A DNA stretch of 10,006 nucleotides from an uncultured Kangiella sp. (GCA_946480585.1 CAMLKQ010000063.1:1-10006), one strand, 5' to 3'; shown: positions 1 to 6,862, counted from the stretch's first letter. Made by a program: numbers and translations. The notes: a model not told the origin generated them from the sequence alone.

Positions 1-706
1 TCCATTCGCCATTGGCGTTGACGCCATTGCTGGTGCGGCTGACCGTGCCGGTGGCGGCGTCGCGGACGACCTCATCGTGCCGGCTGCGCTCGCCGTTCGG
101 GCCGCTGATCTCGACATCGCGGACCACGCCGTTCTCGGTGCGGGTGGTGGTGGCGGTGCGGCTGAAGGCTTCGCCATCAAAGTTGCTGCCGGTGGTGGTG
201 ACGGTACGCACGCCATCCTGACGCACCACTTCGGTGTGCGCGGTCGCGGTGCGGCCATCGCCCAGCGTGGTGGTGCGGTCGCGGACCATGCCGTTCTCGG
301 TACGCTGGCCGGTGACCGTGGTGCTGGCGCTCTGGCCGAGGCTGTTGCTGCTGTTGATCTGGCGCTGGAAGCTGCCGGTTTCCGGATCGCGGCTACCGCT
401 GACGGAGCGCGTGTAGTCAACACCATTGCGCGTTGTCCCGGAAATTTCCGTGTTGACGCTGTGGTTGGCGCGGTCGACATCGCGATTGACCTCGCGAGTG
501 GCCTGACGGCCATCCGGGAAGGTCACCGTTGTGCTCTGCTGCAGATCACCGCGGGCACGCAATGCGTTCGGCTGACGCTGCAGCTGCAACTGTTTGCTGG
601 CTTGGTTGTTGACGCGCAAACCGCGATCCGCGGCTTGCACGTCGGTGGTAGAGACACTGCACAGCAGGGCGACCGCGGCAGCGGTCAAGGTCAGCGAGAT
701 GTTCAT
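1..706 (-). CDS. Exported repeat-containing protein of unknown function (partial, C-terminus outside window)
   Basis: I do not recognise this family. The frame is open from an ATG at 706 to the window edge (235 codons) with no stop, so the C-terminus is missing. The start is chosen because GAAGGAG lies 10 nt upstream and the first ~25 residues form a Sec signal peptide (MNISLTLTAAAVALLCSVST, then TDVQA before ADRG). The mature part is rich in Thr, Arg, Asn, Gly and Val and is repetitive: RTENGMVRD at residues 135-143 recurs as RTENGVVRD at 189-197, and EVVRQD at 159 recurs as EVVRD at 212, giving a period of about 53-54 residues. A weaker earlier copy lies around residues 58-104. Alternating polar/Thr/Val stretches with NG turns suggest a beta-rich repeat fold, periplasmic, secreted or surface located. 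It lies 109 bp downstream of iadA on the same strand and has its own good ribosome site. No link to cyanophycin is evident. Confidence 0.75.
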   Translation of the reverse strand, partial: MNISLTLTAAAVALLCSVSTTDVQAADRGLRVNNQASKQLQLQRQPNALRARGDLQQSTTVTFPDGRQATREVNRDVDRANHSVNTEISGTTRNGVDYTRSVSGSRDPETGSFQRQINSSNSLGQSASTTVTGQRTENGMVRDRTTTLGDGRTATAHTEVVRQDGVRTVTTTGSNFDGEAFSRTATTTRTENGVVRDVEISGPNGERSRHDEVVRDAATGTVSRTSNGVNANGEW

Positions 707-815
707 CGGTTCGGCTCCTTCGTTGTGATGAGCGCAAGTGGCGCTTGCTCCCTACAACGAGGCCCGGACCGCGGCGTTGACACGGCCCGCCGACATTTTT
801 TTGCGCGACGGTGGG

Positions 816-1982
816 TCAGGCCGCCAGCAGCGGCGTCACCGCCAGGGCGCCGTTGGCCACCAGTCGGCGACCGCGGCCCCAGACCGACTGCACGCGCAGA
901 TCGGCATCGAGCAACACGATGTCGGCATCCTTGCCCGGTGCCAGCTCGCCTTTCTGCGGCAGCTTCAGCGCCCGGGCCGGGTTGGCGGTGATCACTTGCA
1001 AGGCGTCGGTCAGTGCGACGCCATCGATCAACACGGCATCGCGCACTTCATCGAGCAGACTGCTGATGCGGCCGACGCCAAGGCCGGCGAAATTGCCGTC
1101 GCTGTCAAAGCGTGGCAGCGAGGCATTGGCATCCGACGAGAAGGTGATTTGCGTCACCGGCACGCCAGCGGCGAGTGCTTCCTTGAGGCCGCGGGAACAC
1201 TTCACTTCGCCTTGCGCGAGCAACTCTGCCGTCGTACTGGTGGTGAAGTCGATATAACCGCCGTGGCGGGCGTAATCGAGCGCGGTGACAAACAAACGGC
1301 GATTACGGTTGATGTGCGTGGGCAGGAACTGGCTGATCGGAATGTCGCTTTCCTCAACGAGTTTCTCGATCAGGCTCAGCCCTTCCGGCGCATCGCCAAC
1401 ATGCACGCTGACGATGCCACCCTTGCCGGCGAGCATGCCGCCAACGCGCGCTTCGGCGGCGAGTTTTTTCAGCTCGTTCAGGGTCGGCTGTGATGAGCGG
1501 TGATCGGCAATCGCCACTTCGCCGACACCAATGAACTTGTCGATCAGGATCAGATCTTCCTGCACTGAACCGAACAGCGTCTTGACCGGGATCTGATACG
1601 AACCGGTGTGGCAATAGCAGCTCAAACCGTCTTCGGTCAGTGCACTCGCTTTCGCCAGCAAATTGGTCAAGGTGCGCGTCACGGCATCGGTGCCGAGCAC
1701 ACCGACCAGCGTGGTGACACCGGCGAGCGCCGTCTCGGCAAAACCGAGTTCCGGCGTACGGGTGCGAAAGCCGCCTTCGCCGCCGCCGCCGATGATGTGC
1801 ACCAGCGAATCGACAAAGCCGGGCGCGGCGATCAACGCACTGCCATCCACCACGGTCACATCGGCACCGCTCAACTCGATGTTGGCAGCAATGCGGACGA
1901 TCCGTTCGCCGGCGAGCAGGATGTCCTGCCGACCGAGCGCGGACGGCGCGTACACGTCAGCATTCTTGATCAAGGTAATCAC
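816..1982 (-). CDS. iadA: Isoaspartyl dipeptidase (beta-aspartyl peptidase, amidohydrolase superfamily)
   Basis: Cytoplasmic metallo-dipeptidase that hydrolyses beta-Asp-X isopeptides; next to a cyanophycinase the obvious substrate is beta-Asp-Arg, giving Asp and Arg. At 388 residues from a GTG at 1982 it has the normal family length, and the N-terminus (MITLIKNADVYAP) matches how the family usually begins. The frame stays open upstream to a TTG at 2072, but that would add 30 uncharacteristic residues over an intergenic hairpin. Neither start has a good Shine-Dalgarno. Motifs: GGGGEGG at 65-71, Tyr129, IGVGEVAIADHR at 151-162 with Glu155 where E. coli IadA has its carboxylated Lys, SVHVGD with His194, PTHINRN with His223 and Arg226, and SSDANAS with Asp284. 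The oddity is DSLVH at 58-62: the family has DxHVH, so the first metal-binding His is Leu60 (CTG at 1805-1803). There is no signal peptide. It lies 106 bp behind the permease. Confidence 0.93.
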   Translation of the reverse strand: MITLIKNADVYAPSALGRQDILLAGERIVRIAANIELSGADVTVVDGSALIAAPGFVDSLVHIIGGGGEGGFRTRTPELGFAETALAGVTTLVGVLGTDAVTRTLTNLLAKASALTEDGLSCYCHTGSYQIPVKTLFGSVQEDLILIDKFIGVGEVAIADHRSSQPTLNELKKLAAEARVGGMLAGKGGIVSVHVGDAPEGLSLIEKLVEESDIPISQFLPTHINRNRRLFVTALDYARHGGYIDFTTSTTAELLAQGEVKCSRGLKEALAAGVPVTQITFSSDANASLPRFDSDGNFAGLGVGRISSLLDEVRDAVLIDGVALTDALQVITANPARALKLPQKGELAPGKDADIVLLDADLRVQSVWGRGRRLVANGALAVTPLLAA

Positions 1983-2002
1983 ACGGTATCCATTGTGTTG
2001 GC

Positions 2003-2023
2003 GCAGCCGCTTGTGGCGGCTGC
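2003..2023 (-). promoter_or_regulatory. Intergenic hairpin just upstream of iadA
   Basis: Perfect 8-bp inverted repeat, GCAGCCGC/GCGGCTGC, with a 5-nt loop. It is located 20 nt before the iadA GTG in the 106-nt gap after the permease stop. There is no T tract after it, so it is not a terminator. It could protect or process the transcript or lower iadA translation relative to the permease. The structure is seen directly; the role is inferred. Confidence 0.4.
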
Positions 2024-2088
2024 CGAGTAAGGTTCGGAAAAAATCGGCTGGGCGCGGGCGTGCGCGCTCCAATAAAAAGCAGCTGAGA

Positions 2089-3573
2089 TCAGAAACCCAT
2101 CATGACTGCCACCGCCACGGCGATGAGGCTCAGCACCGCCATCAGCAGCTGCATGGACCACACGGCCCGCAGCCACTGCACGAACGGCACCTTCGCCACC
2201 GCCAACGTGCCCATCAGCGCGGCCGACGTTGGATAAATCAAATGGGCGAGGCCGTCACCCAGCTGGAAAGCGAGCACCGCGGTTTGCCGGGTGACGCCAA
2301 CCAGATCGGCGAGCGGCGCCATCAGCGGCATGGTCAGCGCCGCTTGCGCCGAACCGGACGTGACAAAGAAATTGAACACCGACTGGAACACCAACATGCC
2401 TTGCGCGGCGAGCCAGGCCGGCGCATCGCCAATGAAATCGGCGGCCGATTGCAGCATGGTGTTGACCACGCTCGGCTTGGTCGGGTCGACGCCGCCGAGC
2501 AAAATCATGATGCCTTGGGCAATGCCAACGACAATCGCTGCCGGTAGCAATTGCGCCGCGCCGGTTTTGAACGATTCCGACAACGCGTTGGCGCTGCAAC
2601 CGGGCAATTTGCCGGCCCAGGCGATCACGCCGCAGGCAAGACCAATGGCGAGAAACTGGCTGGCAATTTCACGCAGGTAATACGCGTGCATCACCACACC
2701 CCAGACCACCCAGACCATGCCGGCGCCGAAGCACAGCAGAATCGCGGCATGACGGCTGTTGAAGTTGTGGGCGATCGCGACCTTGCCGTGCTCACCTTGT
2801 TCACGATGACGCCGGGCATACCACAGCACCCAGATCAGGAACACCAGCGTGAACACCGCCCACATCGCGATCCGGAACGGCGCGCCGGAAAGCACCGGCA
2901 AACCGGCGATACCTTGCGCGATCGCAACCGAAAACGGATTCATCCACGAGGTGGCAAAACCCACCTGGGTCGCGCCGTAGGTGATCAACACGCCGGTGAC
3001 GCCGTCGTAACCGAGCGCGCGCACCAGCGGTACGATGAACACGGCAAAGGCCATCGCCTCTTCGCCCATGCCGAACACGGCGCCGCCGGCCGAAAACAGC
3101 AGCGCCAAAGTGGGCAGTAGCAACACGGCGCGTTCGCGCAATTTGTCGGTGAGCCATTTGATGCCTTCATCAATGGCGCCGGTTTTCAGGATGATGCCGA
3201 AGGCACCACCAACGATCAGGATGAACATCACAACGCCGATGGCGGCGCCATGTTTGTTGCCCGAGGTCAGGCCGTCGAACAACGCGTTGAGAATGCCCGG
3301 CGATTCGCTGCCGGAGAAAATCGCCACGCCTTGCGCTTCGCCGGCGTCGGCATAAGAAAACGAACCGGGCACCACCACCGGTTTGCTCGAGGTTGCACTC
3401 GGTGCTACCTGAAACTGGCCGCGCGGCACCAACACGGTCAGCAGCGCCGCCATCAACAACACCCCGAACACAATCAACAGGGTGTCGGGCATGCGCCAGG
3501 TGCTATCCGAGTGTGTTGTATCCGTGTCTGAGACATTCGGATCTGCGGTTTCCGCGTTCGGGTTCTGCATCAT
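2089..3573 (-). CDS. yfcC: YfcC/DcuC-family inner-membrane permease (putative amino-acid or dipeptide transporter)
   Basis: A 494-residue polytopic membrane protein of the YfcC type (C4-dicarboxylate carrier / basic amino-acid antiporter superfamily, PF03606-like). After a ~27-residue polar N-terminus, the first helix spans about residues 30-49. It is followed by a periplasmic stretch (~51-108) and then many hydrophobic segments, including about 111-129, 149-165 and 174-187. The signature AVFGMGEEAMAF (165-176) is typical of the family. Helices also cover the C-terminal third, ending in MMGF. Two Met codons open the frame (3573 and 3570); GGAG fits the second better. E. coli YfcC is only a putative basic amino-acid antiporter. 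Here the position between a TonB receptor and iadA suggests import of beta-Asp-Arg, or exchange or export of arginine, ornithine or aspartate. The substrate is inferred. A terminator-like leader precedes it and iadA follows 106 bp later. Confidence 0.9.
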   Translation of the reverse strand: MMQNPNAETADPNVSDTDTTHSDSTWRMPDTLLIVFGVLLMAALLTVLVPRGQFQVAPSATSSKPVVVPGSFSYADAGEAQGVAIFSGSESPGILNALFDGLTSGNKHGAAIGVVMFILIVGGAFGIILKTGAIDEGIKWLTDKLRERAVLLLPTLALLFSAGGAVFGMGEEAMAFAVFIVPLVRALGYDGVTGVLITYGATQVGFATSWMNPFSVAIAQGIAGLPVLSGAPFRIAMWAVFTLVFLIWVLWYARRHREQGEHGKVAIAHNFNSRHAAILLCFGAGMVWVVWGVVMHAYYLREIASQFLAIGLACGVIAWAGKLPGCSANALSESFKTGAAQLLPAAIVVGIAQGIMILLGGVDPTKPSVVNTMLQSAADFIGDAPAWLAAQGMLVFQSVFNFFVTSGSAQAALTMPLMAPLADLVGVTRQTAVLAFQLGDGLAHLIYPTSAALMGTLAVAKVPFVQWLRAVWSMQLLMAVLSLIAVAVAVMMGF

Positions 3574-3603
3574 TCACTCCACGTTCGCCAGCAGGCCAAC
3601 GCT

Positions 3604-3660
3604 AAAAAAATAGACCGGGAACAACGGGCCGGTTGCCGCTCGCAACCTGCACCTCCCGGT
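3604..3660 (-). terminator. Intrinsic terminator or attenuator upstream of the permease gene
   Basis: Read on the - strand: ACCGGGA, an inner hairpin GGTTGC-gagcg-GCAACC, then TCCCGGT, CTA and seven T. The outer arms (3660-3654 and 3620-3614) and inner arms (3647-3642 and 3636-3631) are both perfect, and the T tract is 3610-3604. It lies 136 nt after the receptor stop but only 30 nt before the permease ATG, so any transcript from upstream must pass it to express the permease and iadA. It could be a plain terminator with leaky read-through or a regulated attenuator. The long, partly unpaired interior makes it weaker than a compact terminator. Confidence 0.55.
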
Positions 3661-3697
3661 CCCACACCTCTCAAGCCCACCACAGGGAGCCAATCAC

Positions 3698-3727
3698 TCC
3701 CGCCAACCAGCAAGCCAGTGGGCGGGA
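3698..3727 (-). repeat. Inverted repeat in the receptor-permease gap
   Basis: Perfect 7-bp inverted repeat TCCCGCC/GGCGGGA with a 16-nt loop. It is the middle one of three inverted repeats in the 223-nt untranslated gap. No T tract follows. It may be part of a folded leader together with the flanking hairpins, or incidental in GC-rich DNA. Confidence 0.35.
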
Positions 3728-3745
3728 ATCAAGCCAGGAGAGACC

Positions 3746-3775
3746 ACCGGATCGCCGCAAGCGCGGCGACCCGGT
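3746..3775 (-). promoter_or_regulatory. Strong GC hairpin directly after the TonB receptor gene
   Basis: Thirteen-bp stem (arms 3746-3758 and 3763-3775, one G-T wobble) closed by a 4-nt loop, starting 21 nt after the receptor stop codon. No T tract follows on the - strand. It probably stabilises the 3' end of the receptor mRNA or takes part in termination. Its ACCGGG and CCGGT segments are complementary to the arms of the terminator-like structure at 3614-3660, so alternative pairing is possible. Confidence 0.5.
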
Positions 3776-3796
3776 CTACTGCTTTGCTGCTCACAC

Positions 3797-6403
3797 TCAG
3801 AACGAATGGGTGTAGCGCACCGACGCGACGCGACCGAAGAAGTCATGCACCGAGGCGGCATAACCCGAGGTCGGTGACGACGCAAACGGCGGTTCCTTGT
3901 CGGTCAGGTTGCGGACGGCGAACAGCACCCGACTGTTTTCGCTGAAGTCATAGCCGACGCTGCCGTTCCAGACCAACCACGAGTCCACAGTCGGGTGATC
4001 GTCGAATTGGAAATCGCCATCGCCGAGTTCGTCGGTGTAGTTGCCGGACAGCGACCAGTTCCAGCTGTCACCGCGCCAGTCAACACCAAAATCCGCGACC
4101 AGTTCCGGCCGGCCGATTTCGTTCTCACCCGACAAGCGGCCGAGCAGATCTTCGCGCGGCAAATCCGGCGCGATCTGGCGTTCATACGACTCGGTCTTGC
4201 TGGCGGCGAAATAGAAGCGGTAGTTGTCCAGCTTGTACTTGACGTTCAAATCAAAGCCATCGGTTTCCTGTTCGCCGACGTTGAAGAAGCCGGTGCGCAG
4301 GAAGAAGATGTCGCCATTGCCGTCGACGGCGCAACCGAACGCGTCATTCAGATCAGCCGGATCGGCGACCACCGCTGCGGTGCCATTCACGCAGGCGCGC
4401 AAGGTGGTGTTGGCGTCGACATCAACGATGTCTTCATGCTGGTAGTGCCAATAATCGAGCGTGACCTGCAGGGCATCGGTGATATTCCACGACAGGCCGA
4501 TGTTGCGGGCTTCGGAGGTTTCGGCTTTCAAATCACGATTGCCGAGTGTTTCCTGATCAAATTCCAGTTCGCCAGCGCCATTGCCGACCAGACCGCACAG
4601 ATCACCAAATGCCGTGCCCGGGCCGCAATCGATGAAGTTGCTGCCGAGCGTGGTGCCCGAGCCGAGCTGCGACAGCGACGGCGCGCGGAAACCGGTGCTC
4701 CACGACGCGCGGAAAATCAGGTCATCGGTGGCGCGCCAGCGCAGCGCGACTTTCGGGTTGCTGTCGCTGCCGAAATCGCTGTAATCGTCGTAACGCAGCG
4801 CCGTGATCAGGTCGAGGCTGTCGGCCAGTGGCAACAGGAATTCACCATACAGCGCGTACTGGCTGCGATCGGCGGAGGCATCGGTGGCGCCGAGGCCGTA
4901 GATGCCATCGGCCTGGGCCAGCGCCGACGGCTTGTCGAACATTTCTTCCTTGCGGTATTCGCCACCGAGTGCCGCCTTGACCGGACCGGCCGGCATGTTG
5001 AACAGATCGCCGTTCAAACGGAAATCCCAGTTCTTGACTTCCGATTCACCGGTGCGCGGTGCTTCATTGCGCAGCGCGGCAAGCGCCGCTTCGGTGTTGT
5101 CGCGACCAAGGTTGAACGGGTTGAAACTGCCGTCGTCGGCGGCCGCATCCACCGCGTCGATTTCATAGAAACCGGCGACATGGCGAATGGTGCTGTCGGC
5201 CTTGCCGACTGCGAGTGCTGATTCCCAATCCCAGTTGCCGACGGTGCCGCGCAGACCGGCGAGCACACGATACGTGGTGTCTTCGAATTCCTGGGTACGG
5301 CGGTCCGGGAAGCGCGAACGGACGCGGATGTCATCGGCCGTGCCATCAAGCAGATCGATATCGAGTGCCCATTGCGGAATCGTGCTGCTGCCGGCCGGCA
5401 CCCAAGTCGAGAAGCTCGACGGCGCTTCGTAGGCATGGCCTTCGTTGCGCTGGTACATCACTTCGGCAAAGAATTCGCTGCCTTCACCGAGATCATAGGT
5501 GTGGCTGACGGTCAGGCCGAGATTTTCGGTATCCGGTTGAATCGCCCGTTGGCCGACGTAGTCATAGCTGCAGCGGCTGCCGCCGTTGCTGGTGTCATCG
5601 CCGCACCACGGTTCCGGATAATCGGTGCCGTCAATGGTGACTCGGGTCGACGAGTACAGCGTGACCTTAATCGGCCGGTCGCTGTTCATCAGGGCGTTGC
5701 GATCGTAGTAATCAACCACAACCGTGGTGTTGGAGTTGTCGGTTGCGAAACCGCCGACATAGGTCAGGTTGTACCGGCCGAAATCGCCTTTTTCGGTGTC
5801 ATCGCCATACATGGCGGAAATTTCCTGGCCGGTGTAATCCTTGCGCAGGATGAAGTTGATCACGCCGGCGATGGCATCCGAACCGTAAATCGACGAGGCG
5901 CCGTCGGTCAGCACTTCCACCCGGTCAATCGCCGACATCGGAATGCTGTTGATGTCGACAAACGAATCAAAGCCGTTGGTGAACGAATCGACCGCAACAC
6001 GGCGGCCGTTGATCAAAACGAGGGTCGAGCTGCTGCCGAGGCCACGCAAGCTGACGCCCGCCGAACCGGCCGGCTGGCCGCGCGTACCGGAAGCGATGCC
6101 GCCGGCTTCCGAGAAAGTGCCGGCGCTCGAAGTCTGCGGCAAATCCTTCAGGAATTCGCCGACGCTGTCATAACCTTTCTTTTCCAGATCTTCGCGGTCG
6201 ATCAGGATGACCGGGCTGGCGCCTTCCATATCGACGCCTTTCAGACGCGAGCCGGTGATTTCCACTCGCTCGGCGCTGTCATCGGCCGGTGCGGCTTCGT
6301 CTGCGGCGTAGGCGGTGCTGGCGCCGAGCAGCGACAGCATGATGGCGTGATACAGCTTGTGTTTCGCGTTGTTGTGTTTCTGGTTTTTGTAGGTGGTTTG
6401 CAT
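3797..6403 (-). CDS. TonB-dependent outer-membrane receptor (inferred role: uptake of cyanophycin-derived peptides)
   Basis: Complete 868-residue receptor. The start at 6403 has AAGGAG 6 nt upstream. The signal peptide has a long basic n-region (residues 1-18), a hydrophobic core (AIMLSLLGAST) and AYA before ADE at 33/34. The plug domain covers about 45-190: ERVEITGSRL (45-54), SLRGLG (118-123), LVLINGRR (128-135), VEVLTDGASSIYGSDAIAGV (162-181). The remainder is a 22-strand-type barrel ending in the outer-membrane terminal signature SVRYTHSF with C-terminal Phe. Three spaced cysteine pairs (267/278, 593/603, 671/691) lie in probable extracellular loops and could form disulfides. Several loops are Asp-rich, for example around 416-424 and 791-807. 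It diverges from the cyanophycinase and precedes the permease and iadA, so the cargo is inferred to be beta-Asp-Arg or short cyanophycin fragments. Motifs alone cannot show the ligand; siderophore receptors share them. Confidence 0.93.
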   Translation of the reverse strand: MQTTYKNQKHNNAKHKLYHAIMLSLLGASTAYAADEAAPADDSAERVEITGSRLKGVDMEGASPVILIDREDLEKKGYDSVGEFLKDLPQTSSAGTFSEAGGIASGTRGQPAGSAGVSLRGLGSSSTLVLINGRRVAVDSFTNGFDSFVDINSIPMSAIDRVEVLTDGASSIYGSDAIAGVINFILRKDYTGQEISAMYGDDTEKGDFGRYNLTYVGGFATDNSNTTVVVDYYDRNALMNSDRPIKVTLYSSTRVTIDGTDYPEPWCGDDTSNGGSRCSYDYVGQRAIQPDTENLGLTVSHTYDLGEGSEFFAEVMYQRNEGHAYEAPSSFSTWVPAGSSTIPQWALDIDLLDGTADDIRVRSRFPDRRTQEFEDTTYRVLAGLRGTVGNWDWESALAVGKADSTIRHVAGFYEIDAVDAAADDGSFNPFNLGRDNTEAALAALRNEAPRTGESEVKNWDFRLNGDLFNMPAGPVKAALGGEYRKEEMFDKPSALAQADGIYGLGATDASADRSQYALYGEFLLPLADSLDLITALRYDDYSDFGSDSNPKVALRWRATDDLIFRASWSTGFRAPSLSQLGSGTTLGSNFIDCGPGTAFGDLCGLVGNGAGELEFDQETLGNRDLKAETSEARNIGLSWNITDALQVTLDYWHYQHEDIVDVDANTTLRACVNGTAAVVADPADLNDAFGCAVDGNGDIFFLRTGFFNVGEQETDGFDLNVKYKLDNYRFYFAASKTESYERQIAPDLPREDLLGRLSGENEIGRPELVADFGVDWRGDSWNWSLSGNYTDELGDGDFQFDDHPTVDSWLVWNGSVGYDFSENSRVLFAVRNLTDKEPPFASSPTSGYAASVHDFFGRVASVRYTHSF

Positions 6404-6698
6404 AACGCACTCCTTAGGGTTTTATCTGCCGCATCTCGCGGCGGGTCTGAACCGGTTGGGGGCGCTAACGCGGAATACCGGCGAGCCAATACCGATGCAA
6501 GGTTCGACGGCACCCATGCCATGCGGGCAACAGCAAATGACGAGCGGAGGCCCGGTGCAAAAGGGTGATTGTGGGGAGTGGGCGGAAAGCGGGCGCAATG
6601 CAAGGCATCGCGTCGGGCACGCCGACCGGTATCAGAAAACGCGGTCAGCGTGATGTGCAGATTCTGCCGGGCTCCCCCCGCGTTGCGCGGGGGGCTGG
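6404..6698 (-). promoter_or_regulatory. Untranslated region between the micro-ORF and the TonB receptor gene
   Basis: These 295 bases contain no convincing gene; an open frame across them on the - strand (ATG at 6714) has arbitrary composition and runs into the receptor in another frame. Seen here: the receptor Shine-Dalgarno (6415-6410) and a small perfect hairpin GCCGC-ATCTC-GCGGC (6428-6442), 24 nt before the receptor ATG. A weak promoter candidate on the - strand is TTGCAT at 6501-6496, then 17 nt, then TATTCC at 6478-6473, with poor consensus match. The region could carry the receptor's own promoter or be a long leader from the promoter at 6855-6827. Confidence 0.35.
6674..6694 (-). terminator. 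Perfect GC hairpin just after the micro-ORF
   Basis: CCCCCCGCG and CGCGGGGGG form a perfect 9-bp stem with a 3-nt loop, 4 nt beyond the micro-ORF stop codon. No T run follows on the - strand, so it is not a textbook intrinsic terminator. It could act as a pause, processing or stability element, or as a Rho-assisted terminator that separates the peptide unit from the receptor gene. Confidence 0.45.
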
Positions 6699-6773
6699 CT
6701 AATTGTTGAACCACTCGGACAGGTAGTACGGGGTATAGCGATAGCTACCGAGATTGAAGGCTTTCTTCAGCAT
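6699..6773 (-). CDS. Micro-ORF: 24-residue aromatic-rich peptide of unknown function
   Basis: ATG at 6773 (minus strand) opens 24 codons ending with TAG at 6701-6699. It is preceded by AAGGAGG 7 nt upstream, the strongest ribosome site in the window. The peptide starts MLKKAFNLGS, continues YRYTPYYL and ends SEWFNN: four Tyr, two Phe and one Trp in 24 residues, net basic at the N-terminus, and no hydrophobic stretch long enough to be a membrane helix. A sigma70-like promoter (6855-6827) lies upstream and a 9-bp GC hairpin directly downstream, so it looks like a self-contained unit or the leader peptide of the receptor transcript. It has no Arg or Asp codon run, so classical Arg/Asp attenuation by ribosome stalling is not suggested. 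It is not PqqA: the Glu-x-x-x-Tyr core is absent. Function unknown; existence rests on the ribosome site and context. Confidence 0.55.
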   Translation of the reverse strand: MLKKAFNLGSYRYTPYYLSEWFNN

Positions 6774-6796
6774 CTCCCGTCCTCCTTATCCTGTGT

Positions 6797-6809
6797 GCGC
6801 CGGTGGCGC
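6797..6809 (-). promoter_or_regulatory. Small hairpin in the 5' leader of the micro-ORF
   Basis: Perfect 5-bp stem GCGCC/GGCGC with a 3-nt loop. It lies between the predicted transcription start (~6820) and the Shine-Dalgarno of the 24-codon ORF. It may modulate access to the ribosome site, or be chance in GC-rich DNA. Confidence 0.25.
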
Positions 6810-6813
6810 GTGG

Positions 6814-6823
6814 TGACATGTCA
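6814..6823. promoter_or_regulatory. 10-bp palindrome TGACATGTCA at the predicted start point of the micro-ORF transcript
   Basis: Perfect dyad TGACATGTCA, placed right after the candidate -10 of the minus-strand promoter, where a repressor dimer would block initiation. A dyad this short can arise by chance; the support is its position. Confidence 0.3.
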
Positions 6824-6826
6824 GCG

Positions 6827-6855
6827 AATTTGCCCGCTGAATTTTTATCTGTCAA
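6827..6855 (-). promoter_or_regulatory. Sigma70-like promoter for the micro-ORF (and possibly the receptor transcript)
   Basis: On the minus strand a perfect -35 TTGACA (6855-6850) is followed by 17 nt and a -10-like CAAATT (6832-6827). The predicted start is near 6820, giving a leader of about 47 nt before the ATG at 6773. The -35 and spacing are excellent; the -10 matches TATAAT at only three of six positions. Confidence 0.45.
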
Positions 6856-6862
6856 TGCGCAT

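Noticed and set aside
707..815. Overlapping short inverted repeats around 734-754 (GCAAG/CTTGC, AGCGC/GCGCT) in front of the exported repeat protein
   Set aside because: Five-bp stems that compete with each other, without a T tract or clear promoter boxes; likely chance.
1983..2072. TTG start for IadA, adding 30 residues
   Set aside because: The extra residues are Arg/His-rich and unlike the family N-terminus, and the GTG at 1982 gives the normal 388-residue length.
77..2547. Plus-strand open frames of 140-304 codons opposite the exported repeat protein, iadA and the permease
   Set aside because: The minus-strand proteins carry clear family motifs or a signal peptide; the plus-strand translations are compositionally arbitrary.
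3995..6568. Two long plus-strand open frames (408 and 398 codons) opposite the TonB receptor
   Set aside because: Both are antisense to a receptor with complete signal peptide, plug and barrel signatures. They have no domain, no ribosome site and shadow-like composition.
6699..6773. The 24-residue peptide as PqqA (pyrroloquinoline quinone precursor)
   Set aside because: Length fits, but the required Glu-x-x-x-Tyr core is absent and no pqq genes are nearby.
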